64,000 nt of DNA from Citrobacter amalonaticus (GCF_018323885.1 NZ_AP024585.1:2108001-2172000); one strand, 5' to 3'; numbered from the stretch's first letter, positions 37,790 to 50,005 are shown. The notes: generated by a model not told the origin, from the letters alone. Numbers and translations: made by a program.

Positions 37790-40700
37790 TCAGACCCGCT
37801 CAATTCTTGCTGGCAGCCCCTGACGGACCGCGGCGCCGGACACCCAGTCCAGCCAGGTGTTACTGATTTTTCGCGTCGGATCGGCAAATCCCAGGTCATT
37901 CAGGTTAATCCCCGATTTCACTTTCGCATCAAACGGCAGCGGTTCACCGTCCAGCGTGTGTTGCGCGCCGCCCATCTCCCGATGCCCATAGCCGTGCTCG
38001 ATCGCGATGACTCCAGGCATTACGCCGTGCAGCAAACTAATTTGCGCCTCAACCTGTCCACCCGGCGTGGTGATCCGCACCGTGTCGCCATGGGAAAGCC
38101 CGAAACGCTGACCGTCCTGCGGGTTCAACGCCACCAGATTGACCGGCTTAACGTGGTGCAAACGTGGGATTACCGCAGACGCACTGGCCATGGTATTGGA
38201 CTTAAACGAGATAAGTTTGAGCGGCCACTGTGCCAGCGGGAACAGGTCGTCCACCGAACGTCCGTCAGAGAGTCTTGCCGGATACCACGCCGGACAGCCG
38301 CTGTAGCGCTCGCCAGTGATAGCATGACGATGAGCGGCAACCTCGGCGTTCCAGATTTGCAGCGGTTTTTCCCACGCGTTGCCGACCCGGTTTTCGGCCC
38401 GTCCGCTCTTGTCCGGTGCGAAACGCCCGCCGCGTGAGTAGATAAACGCCACCCGACGCACTTCTTCTGCCTTTAGCGTCTGCTCAATGACGGGCATAAT
38501 GCGGCGGACGCCTGTGAGTTCAATATCTTCCGTTACCGCTTCGGCGACCGGGGCCTTCCCCATAAACGCGATATTGGCGGCAACGCGCAAATAGTAGTCT
38601 TCGGCACGGTTGAGCGGATAATGGTTCCCTGCGCTGTCGGATATCGCATTGTCGCCAAACCCCGGCAGATGCAGTTGCTTTGCCACCGCGATGCAGAATG
38701 CCTCCATCGAAACCGGCTGACCGTCGGCGGTTGTGGCGGTGGCAGCGGTAACAATCGGCCAGCGAGCGGTGGTAGCTTTACTGGCGACGCCAGCCCACGG
38801 CGCGCTGAATCCCCAGCTTTCGAAATTATGCGTGTCCGGTACGATGTAATCCGCAAGGGCCGTTGTTTCGTTCATATACGCGTCGATGGCAATAAACAGC
38901 GGCAACCGTGCCGGATCTTTCAGCTTTTCTTCAGCCACCGCGCGCAAACCGGGTATGCCATACAAGGGATTGATCATGTTGGAGATCCACGCTTTCAGCG
39001 GGTACGGATACCCCTCCAGCGCGGAACTCAGCAACTCAGTCAGTTGACCGGCGACAAACGGATACCACGGTGCTTTAGCCGGGAAGGGGGAACGCCCGGC
39101 GGCGACCTTGTCACGGTACTCTTCAGAAGATTCATACGCCGTTTTGCTTCGCGCGATGCTCAGCCCTTTAGGCTTCACCTTTCCTTGAAAACTCGCCATG
39201 TTGTAGCGTGGGCCGTCCGTTGCGCCGTTGAATTTTCCGCCGCCGACAAAGACGCCGCCTTCCAGACTGAGGTTGCCGATCAGCGCGTTCAGCATCATCA
39301 CCGCCCACGCATTATAGAAACCATTTCCTGCCATCATGCCGCCGTGGGTGACGACCGCCGCTTTACGTCCGTGACGGGTAAAGGCATCCGCCAGCGCGAT
39401 GATGTTGTCCTCAGCCACACCGCACTGTTGGCTGTACTGCGTGAGCGTCATTTTTTCCGCCGATTCTTTCAGACACTGGAAGCTGCTCTTCACCGTCACG
39501 CTACGTCCGTCGGCGAGCGTGACCTGGCGCGTGGCAAACAGCGTGGCGTGCAGACAATCACTGGCGGGGACCAGCTCGTTGTGTTCATTAACAACCAGTG
39601 GATCATTGGCCGCGGAAGGGTCCAGATGGCGACGCGTTAAGTGCTGTCCCGCCAGTCCGGGAAGATCGTCGGCGATCACCAGATGCGTGGCGTTGGTCCA
39701 GCTCTTCTCGTCAGCGTGTTGCATGGCCTTTGCGCCGGGCAGCGCCAGATAATCGGCGTTGTAGCGTTGGTTTTCGATAATCCAGCGGATCATTGCCATC
39801 GCCAGCGCAGAGTCGCTGCCGGGGATCACGGGTAACCAGTGACCGTGATCGTCAGCTAACACGGTGGTTAACGGCAGCGCCGGGGCGACGACCACATAGC
39901 TGAAATCACCGCGCAGGCGTGCGCTGGAAAGCTGTCTGGCCTGGCGTTTAAACGGGTTGCCCGACTGTGCGGGAGAGGTGCCCATAAACAGCGCGAACTC
40001 GACGTTATCCCAATCGGGCTTTACGTGGGTGTTTTTATCGAGATCGCCCATCAGCGCGCCGGAACCTGCGCGATAGGCCAGTCCACAATAGGAGCCATGC
40101 GCGCCAAAGTTCTTGCTACCGAAACTGTTGAGAGCAAAGCGGCGTAGAAATGTATCTCGCCCATCGTCGCTGGTATTGGTGACCAGAAGCTGGTTGGATT
40201 TAGGACCAAACCCCGGATGTTGCGGATCAATGGGGGTCGACGGGGCATAAATGGCGCGCAGGCCGTCAACGTGACCCTCGCCAAACAGGTCGCCGCCTTC
40301 CACCACTTCATTGATCAATTGTTCAAAGCTGATGCGCTGCCATTTACCTTCGCCGCGTTTACCGACGCGTTTCATCGGCTCAAGAATACGCAACGGGCTG
40401 TACAGACCTTCCAGTTGCGTCGCGCCCCTGGCGCAGGCCGTCGAGCGAGCATCAAGACCGTTCTCGCCTGCCAGTTGCGCCATCGCCGTGCTGAATGGCA
40501 CTGACGCGTCAATATGATGCTCATGAGAAAGCGGATGATACGGGTTGCCGGCAATACGTAGCACCCGGTTGGTTTGTTGATCAACGCGTACCCTGACGCC
40601 GCACTGTGTCCAGCAACCAAAACATTGGGTCATGGCGATGGTTTGCTGCGTATTCTGCTGCCAGCGCGGGTGCGCGTTGGCTTCCGGGATCAGCGCGTTA

Positions 40701-40855
40701 CCGGTGATGTGGTCGCGGGTGATTTTACCCGAGGTGCCGTTGATCAAGCCTTCAATGGCGCGCTTCGCGACGTCACGATAGCTGAGGGCGAACGTCGCCA
40801 TACCGCCGACGGCCAGGCCGACTTTGAGCCACTGACGACGGGTTAAATTAGCCAT
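37790..40855 (-). CDS. ttrA: Tetrathionate reductase catalytic subunit A
   Basis: 1021 aa, nearly the length of Salmonella TtrA. It is the molybdopterin guanine dinucleotide subunit that reduces tetrathionate to two thiosulfate in the periplasm. A Tat signal is present (NLTRRQWLKVGLAVGGM, residues 3-19). An N-terminal cysteine cluster is in MTQCFGCWTQCGVRVRV (about 75-91) with a later Cys in STACARGAT near 138, for one [4Fe-4S]. The body is a DMSO-reductase-family fold ending in the molydopterin dinucleotide-binding domain (about 900-1000). It is the last gene of ttrBCA, overlapping ttrC by 8 bp. Confidence 0.94.
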   Translation of the reverse strand: MANLTRRQWLKVGLAVGGMATFALSYRDVAKRAIEGLINGTSGKITRDHITGNALIPEANAHPRWQQNTQQTIAMTQCFGCWTQCGVRVRVDQQTNRVLRIAGNPYHPLSHEHHIDASVPFSTAMAQLAGENGLDARSTACARGATQLEGLYSPLRILEPMKRVGKRGEGKWQRISFEQLINEVVEGGDLFGEGHVDGLRAIYAPSTPIDPQHPGFGPKSNQLLVTNTSDDGRDTFLRRFALNSFGSKNFGAHGSYCGLAYRAGSGALMGDLDKNTHVKPDWDNVEFALFMGTSPAQSGNPFKRQARQLSSARLRGDFSYVVVAPALPLTTVLADDHGHWLPVIPGSDSALAMAMIRWIIENQRYNADYLALPGAKAMQHADEKSWTNATHLVIADDLPGLAGQHLTRRHLDPSAANDPLVVNEHNELVPASDCLHATLFATRQVTLADGRSVTVKSSFQCLKESAEKMTLTQYSQQCGVAEDNIIALADAFTRHGRKAAVVTHGGMMAGNGFYNAWAVMMLNALIGNLSLEGGVFVGGGKFNGATDGPRYNMASFQGKVKPKGLSIARSKTAYESSEEYRDKVAAGRSPFPAKAPWYPFVAGQLTELLSSALEGYPYPLKAWISNMINPLYGIPGLRAVAEEKLKDPARLPLFIAIDAYMNETTALADYIVPDTHNFESWGFSAPWAGVASKATTARWPIVTAATATTADGQPVSMEAFCIAVAKQLHLPGFGDNAISDSAGNHYPLNRAEDYYLRVAANIAFMGKAPVAEAVTEDIELTGVRRIMPVIEQTLKAEEVRRVAFIYSRGGRFAPDKSGRAENRVGNAWEKPLQIWNAEVAAHRHAITGERYSGCPAWYPARLSDGRSVDDLFPLAQWPLKLISFKSNTMASASAVIPRLHHVKPVNLVALNPQDGQRFGLSHGDTVRITTPGGQVEAQISLLHGVMPGVIAIEHGYGHREMGGAQHTLDGEPLPFDAKVKSGINLNDLGFADPTRKISNTWLDWVSGAAVRQGLPARIERV

Positions 40856-41867
40856 GTTGCAGTCTCCTTGCGAGTCCGTTCACGCTTTCGCGAATAATAA
40901 TAAGCAGCGCTATCCACAGGCCGAAGGTGCCGAGGATGGCAAGCCAACCGTCGGTTCCGGCGGGCAGGGCGTATGGGTTGAACTGGGCGTTGAATTTCGG
41001 CAGCGTCTGCCCCTGAATCAGCAGCGTCCAGCGCATGAGCCAGCATAGCGCCATCGCGCTCAACGCCAGCAGGCTACGCAGAGGCAATGACAGCGGACGA
41101 CGCAGGGCGATAACGCTAAACAGCAATGAGATCAGCCAGAATGCCAGCCAGCCTGAGGCGTAATGGCGTGCCGATGCGGAGATTGCCAGCCACTGGCGGA
41201 TGGCCATACCGGAAAGCGTATCGCCGCAGATCCAGAAAATAATGACGGCTGCAAGGGCGAGCAGTGTCAGCAGTTGTCCGAGCGCGAGGCGCTTTTGCGT
41301 TGGAAAATCATCGCGCAGCCCGACGATTAACAACGCTAAAAAGGTTTGTAGCGCACTCAGGAACATCACCAGCACAAAGGCATAACTGAACCAGACGGGG
41401 CGAGCCTGCACCACAGAGACTTCCCGCCCGGTATAGAGCAACAATCCTATCGCGGTCAGCGCGCTGGCACACGCAAACCATTTTGTGACAGCGTAACTTT
41501 TGCCAGTGAGTTGCCTGTAAACCTGCGCCAGAAACCAGAGTCCGAGGAACGCGGTAAACAGCGGCAAAAACAGGGCGCCCCACGGCATCCATGACCACGG
41601 CGTAGGGTACGCATAGAAATGCCAGACACGGGCTGTCTGGTGGAGATCGGCGGTTAGCGCCAGCGGTGCGGTGATTGCGCAGGTTAGCGTAATCAGCAGC
41701 GTCAGGTTTTCCAGCGCGGGATTATCCTTTTTCCGCCAGTGCAGGACGGCACCAGACAGCGCCCCGCAGGCGGCAATACCGATGAAAAAGAAATACTGTA
41801 CTGCCCAGGGAAGCCAACTCACCGCCTGTGGACGGGTCAGCACCTCTTCAATGATTATGGGTGACAT
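40848..41867 (-). CDS. ttrC: Tetrathionate reductase membrane subunit C
   Basis: 339 aa, NrfD/PsrC family, with about nine membrane helices. It anchors TtrAB to the inner membrane and oxidises quinol (menaquinol in Salmonella) to supply electrons. The sequence starts MSPIIIEEVLTRPQAVSWLP, matching the Salmonella TtrC start by recall. It lies 2 bp after ttrB and overlaps ttrA by 8 bp. Confidence 0.93.
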   Translation of the reverse strand: MSPIIIEEVLTRPQAVSWLPWAVQYFFFIGIAACGALSGAVLHWRKKDNPALENLTLLITLTCAITAPLALTADLHQTARVWHFYAYPTPWSWMPWGALFLPLFTAFLGLWFLAQVYRQLTGKSYAVTKWFACASALTAIGLLLYTGREVSVVQARPVWFSYAFVLVMFLSALQTFLALLIVGLRDDFPTQKRLALGQLLTLLALAAVIIFWICGDTLSGMAIRQWLAISASARHYASGWLAFWLISLLFSVIALRRPLSLPLRSLLALSAMALCWLMRWTLLIQGQTLPKFNAQFNPYALPAGTDGWLAILGTFGLWIALLIIIRESVNGLARRLQHG

Positions 41868-41869
41868 TA

Positions 41870-42598
41870 TCAGACCTCCTGCCAGAGTGCGGGTTGTGCG
41901 CGGCCCATCAACGGGGTGACAAACGCCTCATCCAGTCCCAGATAGAAGACATGGGGCACGGTGTTGTTTTCCGGTTTCAACACCTTGATGGTGTCATGAT
42001 GGGCGCGGATTAATTGCGAAATACGGCTTTGCGGATCGCGGATATCGCCGATGATGCGCGCGCCGCCAACACAGGACTCCACGCAGGCGGGGAGAAGTCC
42101 GGCCTCTAAACGATGGACGCAAAACGTGCATTTATCGGCGGTCTGCGTTTCATGATTGATAAAACGGGCGTCATAAGGACACGCCTGCACACAGTAGGCA
42201 CAACCGACGCAGCGGGTGTTATCGACCACGACGATACCGTCTTCGCGTTGAAAGGTGGCCTGCACCGGACAAACCGGTACGCAGGGCGGATTGTCGCAGT
42301 GGTTGCACAGACGCGGTAACAGCACATTGGTCACCTCATCCGCCACCTGGACCTGATACTGATTCACATGGGTACGGAACTCGCCCTGCGGCGTCTGGTT
42401 TTCAATCGCACAACTGACGGTGCAGGCCTGACAGCCGATGCAGCGGCGCAGATCGACAAGCATCGCGTAACGCTGCTGTGTGGAACCACCGTGGCGTTCA
42501 GGTGAAAAAGAAAATTTCGCCTGCGCCAGTGGAACCAGCGACGCGCCTGCGGTCAGGACGCCCAGTTGCTGGAGAAACTGCCGTTTACTGCTGTCCAT
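41870..42598 (-). CDS. ttrB: Tetrathionate reductase Fe-S subunit B
   Basis: 242 aa from the ATG at 42598 (MDSSKRQFLQQLGVLTAGAS). Four ferredoxin-type clusters can be read: CIGCQACTVSC, CNHCDNPPCVPVCP, CVGCAYCVQACPYD, and CTFCVHRLE with the distant CVESCVGG. It relays electrons from TtrC to TtrA. The N-terminal leader has KR rather than RR at the twin-arginine position, as in Salmonella, so it may travel with TtrA's Tat signal. First gene of ttrBCA. Divergent from ttrS. Confidence 0.94.
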   Translation of the reverse strand: MDSSKRQFLQQLGVLTAGASLVPLAQAKFSFSPERHGGSTQQRYAMLVDLRRCIGCQACTVSCAIENQTPQGEFRTHVNQYQVQVADEVTNVLLPRLCNHCDNPPCVPVCPVQATFQREDGIVVVDNTRCVGCAYCVQACPYDARFINHETQTADKCTFCVHRLEAGLLPACVESCVGGARIIGDIRDPQSRISQLIRAHHDTIKVLKPENNTVPHVFYLGLDEAFVTPLMGRAQPALWQEV

Positions 42599-42713
42599 TT
42601 TTTCTCCCGTCTCAAGGCAACAACGAAACATTTGTCACGCCGTTGGGTTGCGTGTGATGAATAAAGAATGTCGATGATTTACAGTGTAAAAATCGTGGCG
42701 GGGGCAGCTCTAT

Positions 42714-42727
42714 TGTGGTTAACCACA
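42714..42727. promoter_or_regulatory. 14-bp palindrome between ttrB and ttrS
   Basis: TGTGGTTAACCACA is a perfect 14-bp palindrome 116 bp above the ttrB start and 51 bp above ttrS. Its place in the divergent promoter region makes it a candidate TtrR operator. Known biology: TtrSR activates ttrBCA in response to tetrathionate. The specific binding sequence here is inference. Confidence 0.5.
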
Positions 42728-42741
42728 TACCCGGCGGGTTG

Positions 42742-42755
42742 TTGATCTAAAACAA
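42742..42755. promoter_or_regulatory. FNR-like box between ttrB and ttrS
   Basis: TTGATCTAAAACAA matches the FNR consensus TTGAT-N4-ATCAA with one mismatch. ttrBCA in Salmonella needs FNR for anaerobic expression. It is 144 bp above the ttrB start and only 23 bp above ttrS. Confidence 0.5.
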
Positions 42756-42777
42756 CATAATCAACGGGGATAAGGGT

Positions 42778-44550
42778 GTGAGAGGTAAAAAGGTGATGAG
42801 GCTGACGCTGCTGGCGTCGGCCTTAATGTTCAGCGGCGCTTCGCTGGCGGGCGCATGGAATATCGGGATTCTGGCGATGCGGGGTGAGGTCTCCACCCGT
42901 AACCACTGGCAGGCGCTGGAAACGCAGCTTAATCAGCAGATTCCCGGAGAACGGTTCCACATTCTGCCGCTGGATCTGCATCAGATGCAGGCGGCGGTCA
43001 ACAACGCAAGCGTACAATTTGTGGTGACCAACCCGGCACAGTTTGTGCAACTGAACAGCCATTCACCGCTGCGCTGGTTGGCGTCTCTGCGTTCTGCGCG
43101 CGGCACGGGGAACGTCATTGGTAGTGCGATCCTTGCCCGGCGCGACAGCGGTATCACCAGCGTGCACGATCTGATCGGTAAAACAGTGGGGGCCATTGAT
43201 CCTCAGGCGTTCGGCGGCTACCTGCTGGGATACAAAGCGTTGAGCGACGCCGGCCTGCGCCCGGAGCGCGACCTCAACCTGCGTTTTACTGGTTTTCCAG
43301 CCGATGCGCTTCTTTATTTACTCCGTGAAAACGCGGTGCAGGCGGTGATTGTTCCGGTCTGCCTGCTGGAAAAAATGGACGAAGAGGGACTGGTTGATAA
43401 AACCGATTTTGTCGCGGTGCTCAACCGTCCCGGAAATATTGCCTGTTTGGCCAGTACGCCGCTCTATCCTGACTGGTCGTTTGCCGCGTTGCCTGCGGTC
43501 AGTGATGCGCTGGCCGATCGCGTCACCCGCGCGCTGCTGGCTGCACCTGACACCTCCGCGTTCCATTGGGGAGCGCCGGCGTCGACCAGCCAGGTGGAGG
43601 CGTTACTGCGCGACGTACAGCAGCATCCACAGCAGCGACGCTTATGGCTGGATGTGAAAAGCTGGCTGATACAACATCAGTGGCTGATGGGCGGGACTGC
43701 GCTGATCCTGCTTTTGCTGACCCTGAACTACATCTGGGTGATGCTGCTGGTTCGTCGCCGTGGTAAACAACTTGAACGCAACAGCGTCCAGTTGCGCCAG
43801 CAGGAGCAGGCGCTGGAAACGGCCAGGCAGATGAGCGTTCTCGGCGAAATGACCTCCGGATTCGCGCACGAACTGAATCAACCGCTGTCGGCTATTCGCC
43901 ATTACGCGCAGGGCAGCCTGATTCGCCTGCAGTCTCAGGATCCGGCGCACGCGTTACTGCCTGCGCTCGAGCATATCGATCGGCAGGCGGAGCGCGGTGC
44001 CGAAACGCTGCGTAATTTGCGGCGCTGGGTGAGTCAGGCTCAGGGAAGCCCGATCCGCACGGAAGAGTGGGAGAACATCAGCATTCGCGAGGCGGTTCAA
44101 CATGTCTGGCAACTGTTACGCATGGCACAGCAGTTTCCGATGTTAATTTTACACAGCAATATCGATCGCGCGTTGACGATGTTGCTGCCGCCGGTTTTGC
44201 TGGAGCAGGTGCTGGCTAATCTGATCCTCAACGCGGCGCAGGCGGGTGCCACCGCGTTGTGGATTGACGCCTCAGTGTCGACACAGGGCGTGCACATGAC
44301 GTTGCAGGATAATGGCGGCGGTATCAACGATGCCTTATTGCAGCAAGCCTTTCAGCCCTTCAAAACCAGTCGGAAAGAGGGGATGGGACTGGGGCTGGTG
44401 ATTTGTCAGCGGCTGGTACGTTACGGTCAGGGAGAGATTAACCTGCGAAATCAGACCGCGCCTGACGGGCTGCCTGGCGTGGCGGTTGTACTGGATTTTA
44501 CTCAACGGGAGGACAGGAGCGGCAATGACGATAATTCATTTACTGGATGA
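42778..44550 (+). CDS. ttrS: Tetrathionate sensor histidine kinase
   Basis: 590 aa starting at GTG 42778 (MRGKKVMRLTLLASALMFSG), as in Salmonella TtrS. Signal peptide or first membrane segment at the N-terminus, a periplasmic PhnD/SBP-like sensing domain (about 25-300), a membrane helix at about 303-325, a coiled linker, the HisKA box GFAHELNQPLSAIRHYAQG with phospho-acceptor His364, and an ATPase domain with DNGGG and GMGLGL-type motifs. It detects tetrathionate and phosphorylates TtrR. The 3' end overlaps ttrR by 26 bp. Divergent from ttrBCA. Confidence 0.95.
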   Translation: MRGKKVMRLTLLASALMFSGASLAGAWNIGILAMRGEVSTRNHWQALETQLNQQIPGERFHILPLDLHQMQAAVNNASVQFVVTNPAQFVQLNSHSPLRWLASLRSARGTGNVIGSAILARRDSGITSVHDLIGKTVGAIDPQAFGGYLLGYKALSDAGLRPERDLNLRFTGFPADALLYLLRENAVQAVIVPVCLLEKMDEEGLVDKTDFVAVLNRPGNIACLASTPLYPDWSFAALPAVSDALADRVTRALLAAPDTSAFHWGAPASTSQVEALLRDVQQHPQQRRLWLDVKSWLIQHQWLMGGTALILLLLTLNYIWVMLLVRRRGKQLERNSVQLRQQEQALETARQMSVLGEMTSGFAHELNQPLSAIRHYAQGSLIRLQSQDPAHALLPALEHIDRQAERGAETLRNLRRWVSQAQGSPIRTEEWENISIREAVQHVWQLLRMAQQFPMLILHSNIDRALTMLLPPVLLEQVLANLILNAAQAGATALWIDASVSTQGVHMTLQDNGGGINDALLQQAFQPFKTSRKEGMGLGLVICQRLVRYGQGEINLRNQTAPDGLPGVAVVLDFTQREDRSGNDDNSFTG

Positions 44551-45127
44551 TGATGTGGCGGTCACCGATGCCTGCGCCTTTCTTCTGGAGAGCCTGGGCT
44601 ATCCGGTCACGTGCTGGGAAGAAGGGGCTGTTTTTCTTGCGCAGGCCGATTTGTATCAGACCGGCGTACTGCTGCTGGATATGCGGATGCCGGTCATGGA
44701 TGGTAAGCATGTCCATGCGGTGTTGCGCCAGCGCGAAAGTACGCTGGCAGTGGTGTTTCTGACCGGACATGGCGACGTGCCGATGGCCGTCGAGCAGATG
44801 AAGCAGGGGGCGGTAGACTTTTTGCAAAAACCGGTCAGCGCCAGACCGCTGCAAACGGCGCTGGAGCGTGCGCTGGTGGTATCGGAACAGGCCGTAGCCC
44901 GACAACAGATCATCACCTGTTATCGCGCACTTACGGCAAAAGAACGTGAGTTAGCAGGTTTCGTCGTTAATGGACTGATGAACCGCGAGATTGCGCAGGT
45001 GATGAACATCGCGGTACGCACGGTAGAAGTACATCGCGCCAGGGTGATGGAAAAAATGCAGGCGGCAAATCTGGCGGCACTGGTCAACAAATGGCAACAA
45101 TTGAAAGAAACGCATATCGTTGAATAG
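44525..45127 (+). CDS. ttrR: Tetrathionate response regulator
   Basis: 200 aa from the ATG at 44525 (MTIIHLLDDDVAVTDACAF). FixJ-type: receiver domain with acidic pocket DDD at 8-10, phospho-acceptor Asp52 in LLLDMRMPVMDG and Lys in FLQKPVSARPL, then a LuxR/FixJ helix-turn-helix at about 135-195 with LTAKERELAGFVVNGLMNRE and RTVEVHRARVMEKM. It activates ttrBCA. Translationally coupled to ttrS. Confidence 0.95.
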   Translation: MTIIHLLDDDVAVTDACAFLLESLGYPVTCWEEGAVFLAQADLYQTGVLLLDMRMPVMDGKHVHAVLRQRESTLAVVFLTGHGDVPMAVEQMKQGAVDFLQKPVSARPLQTALERALVVSEQAVARQQIITCYRALTAKERELAGFVVNGLMNREIAQVMNIAVRTVEVHRARVMEKMQAANLAALVNKWQQLKETHIVE

Positions 45128-45220
45128 TACCGTGAGTTATTTATTTGATTTTCTTTGTTTTTTGTCATCGCCTGCAGTCTGATATATGCTGTTTAACTGG
45201 ACCAGCAATGAGAGACAATA

Positions 45221-45430
45221 ATGGGAAACCTGACAAAAGACGATGAACTGTACCGTGAGATGTGCAGAGTGGTTGGCAAAGTGGTGCTGGAAATGCGCGA
45301 TCTGGGACAGGAACCCAAACATATCGTGATTGCCGGGGTACTGAGAACCGCACTGGCGAACCAGCGTATTCAGCGTAGCGACCTCGAAAAACAGGCAATG
45401 GAAACGGTAATCAAAGCGCTGGCCAGCTAA
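45221..45430 (+). CDS. fumD: Fumarase D
   Basis: 69 aa, equal in length to E. coli FumD (YdhZ) and matching by recall, including LEMRDLGQEPKHIVIAGVLR in the middle. It was reported in E. coli as a small protein with fumarase activity. In Salmonella the same frame is the orf70 next to ttrR. Here it is 93 bp after ttrR and upstream of ydhY. A GGGATG-type hairpin follows (45437-45455). Confidence 0.9.
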   Translation: MGNLTKDDELYREMCRVVGKVVLEMRDLGQEPKHIVIAGVLRTALANQRIQRSDLEKQAMETVIKALAS

Positions 45431-45876
45431 CCGCATTAGGGGATGAACGCATCCCTTATTTCCTGAAACGCGAATTATTCAGGGGCAATATTACCGTTAT
45501 TGGCTAATTCGCTATATTTTTTAATATATCACGACCGCTTTTTAATTTATAGTTGGGAACAATTTCACATTTATTTGTAATCTGGTGGAACAGTGTTTCA
45601 CTGTCTTTATGATAATAAATATCACTACGCATTTAATATTTCCCTTCCCATTTTTAATTGATAATGATCAAAGTCATACCTACCAATAACTCCCATTATT
45701 TATTTCGCCTAACCCTAAAGGATTGGTTTATTTGCGTTAAGTTGCGTTATTTATGCAATCCGGTTATGGCAGAACTTCAGCTGTGGGAGGCAACATCAGA
45801 GGCTCTGTTTCAGCATAATTAGCATCAGCCTGGGACGTGTTGTCGGCACTGCGTTTGCGAAGAGGATGCAAAATAA
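45431..45876 (+). promoter_or_regulatory. ydhY operon upstream region
   Basis: 446 bp, AT-rich, no ORF with a credible ribosome binding site. It contains a perfect FNR palindrome at 45658-45671 and, just after it, TACCTACC and TACCAATA, which resemble NarL/NarP heptamers. E. coli ydhYVWXUT is known to be activated by FNR and repressed by NarL and NarP. Confidence 0.65.
45658..45671 (+). promoter_or_regulatory. FNR site upstream of ydhY
   Basis: TTGATAATGATCAA: both half sites TTGAT and ATCAA are perfect, with the 4-bp spacer. It is 206 bp before the ydhY start codon, which implies a leader of roughly 150 nt if FNR acts near -41. Confidence 0.82.
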
Positions 45877-48626
<2,750 letters not shown>

Positions 48627-48635
48627 GGAAAAAAC

Positions 48636-49286
48636 ATGAGCCAACCAGAGGAAGTGAGCCAACTTATCGCGCCGGATGTCGATCTCGAAAAGCGGCAGTG
48701 GTTGCAGGGGCGACATGAGCCGATAGCCTGCGCGGATGAACAGGCGGTAGCAGAAAGCCCTGCTGAGATTATGGCGGATTTTATCCGCCAGCATTCGGCG
48801 AACGGCCAGCTTGTCGCGCGCGAGCTGTTCTTGCAGCCGCCGTACTCCGTAGAAGAGGCGGCGCTCACACCGCTACTGGACACGCTCAAAGAGGGGCTCG
48901 CCGGCGAGGATATCGCCTGTGTGCAGGGCTCTCAGGATGAATATTACTACTCAACCCAGACCATGACCGCCAACTATGCCGGCATGTGTGTTCAGGTGGT
49001 GGAAAAGGATATCTGTCGGGCAATCGCACTGGCGGTGCGCTTTGACTGTCAGACCTATCCGCGTCCGTACAAAATCGCCATGCTGGAACAATCGCCTTAC
49101 GGTTTCGCGCCTGAGCAGATAGAAGCCGCGCTGGCCGCGATTGAAACGCACCCCGACTATGCCGATATTCGCCCGGTCTCGTCGTCGAACGACGTGCCGT
49201 ATTTATTCAGCGAACGCTTTATGAGTTACGGCAAAGCATACGGCTTGTGCGAATGGCTGGAAGTTGAGCAGTTTCAGAATCCCTGA
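48636..49286 (+). CDS. ydhW: Conserved protein YdhW
   Basis: 216 aa, close to E. coli YdhW (215 aa). No cofactor motif, signal peptide or membrane segment is seen, so it is probably cytoplasmic. It may be an accessory or maturation factor for the AOR-type enzyme. It lies 9 bp after ydhV. Function unknown. Confidence 0.88.
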   Translation: MSQPEEVSQLIAPDVDLEKRQWLQGRHEPIACADEQAVAESPAEIMADFIRQHSANGQLVARELFLQPPYSVEEAALTPLLDTLKEGLAGEDIACVQGSQDEYYYSTQTMTANYAGMCVQVVEKDICRAIALAVRFDCQTYPRPYKIAMLEQSPYGFAPEQIEAALAAIETHPDYADIRPVSSSNDVPYLFSERFMSYGKAYGLCEWLEVEQFQNP

Positions 49287-49336
49287 ATTCATGGAAAGCG
49301 TGGACGAGCGCGACCACAGCATTAGAGGATAACAAG

Positions 49337-50005
49337 ATGTCCTTCACTCGACGAAAATTTGTGCTTGGCATGGGAACGGTCATTTTCTTCAGCGGACCCG
49401 GCCAGACGCTGCTGGCGAAGACAACAGCCAGCGGCCCCGTTCGTTACGTCATGATCCATGATGAATCGCGATGTAATGGCTGTAACATCTGTACCCGCGC
49501 CTGTCGCAAAACGAATCATGTTCCCGCGCAGGGAAGTCGCCTGTCGATTGCGCATATTCCCGTTTCAGATAATGACAACGAGACGCTGTATCACTACTTC
49601 CGTCAGTCCTGCCAGCACTGCGATGATGCCCCCTGCATTGAGGTTTGCCCGACCGGTGCGTCATGGCGCGATGAGAACGGGATCGTTCGTGTCGACAGTT
49701 CGCGCTGCATTGGCTGTAGTTACTGCATCGGCGCGTGCCCCTATCAGGTGCGTTACCTGAATCCGCAAACCAAAGTGGCGGACAAATGCGATTTTTGCGC
49801 CGAGTCCCGACTGGCAAAAGGTTTTCCGCCCATTTGCGTGACCGCCTGTCCGGAACATGCGCTGCTGTTTGGACGCGAAGACAGCCCGGACATCCAGCGT
49901 TGGCTTCAGGAAAATAACTATTACCAGTATCAACTTCCGGGCGCGGGCAAACCCCATCTGTATCGTCGGTTCGGTCAACATTTGATTAAAAAGGATAATG
50001 TATGA
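49337..50005 (+). CDS. ydhX: Ferredoxin-type subunit YdhX
   Basis: 222 aa. Tat signal at the start (SFTRRKFVLGMGTVIFFSG). Four cysteine clusters: CNGCNICTRAC, CQHCDDAPCIEVCP, CIGCSYCIGACPY, and CDFCAESRLA with CVTACPEH. It is a DmsB/TtrB-type electron-transfer subunit. It would normally pass electrons to or from the cytochrome b YdhU, whose gene overlaps its end by 4 bp but is interrupted here. Confidence 0.93.
   Translation: MSFTRRKFVLGMGTVIFFSGPGQTLLAKTTASGPVRYVMIHDESRCNGCNICTRACRKTNHVPAQGSRLSIAHIPVSDNDNETLYHYFRQSCQHCDDAPCIEVCPTGASWRDENGIVRVDSSRCIGCSYCIGACPYQVRYLNPQTKVADKCDFCAESRLAKGFPPICVTACPEHALLFGREDSPDIQRWLQENNYYQYQLPGAGKPHLYRRFGQHLIKKDNV

Noticed and set aside
38621..39640. 339-aa open frame on the + strand opposite ttrA
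   Set aside because: A shadow of ttrA with no recognisable domain and a composition typical of antisense frames.
42661..42690. Second FNR site near the ttrB start
   Set aside because: GTCGATGATTTACAG has no matching second half site.
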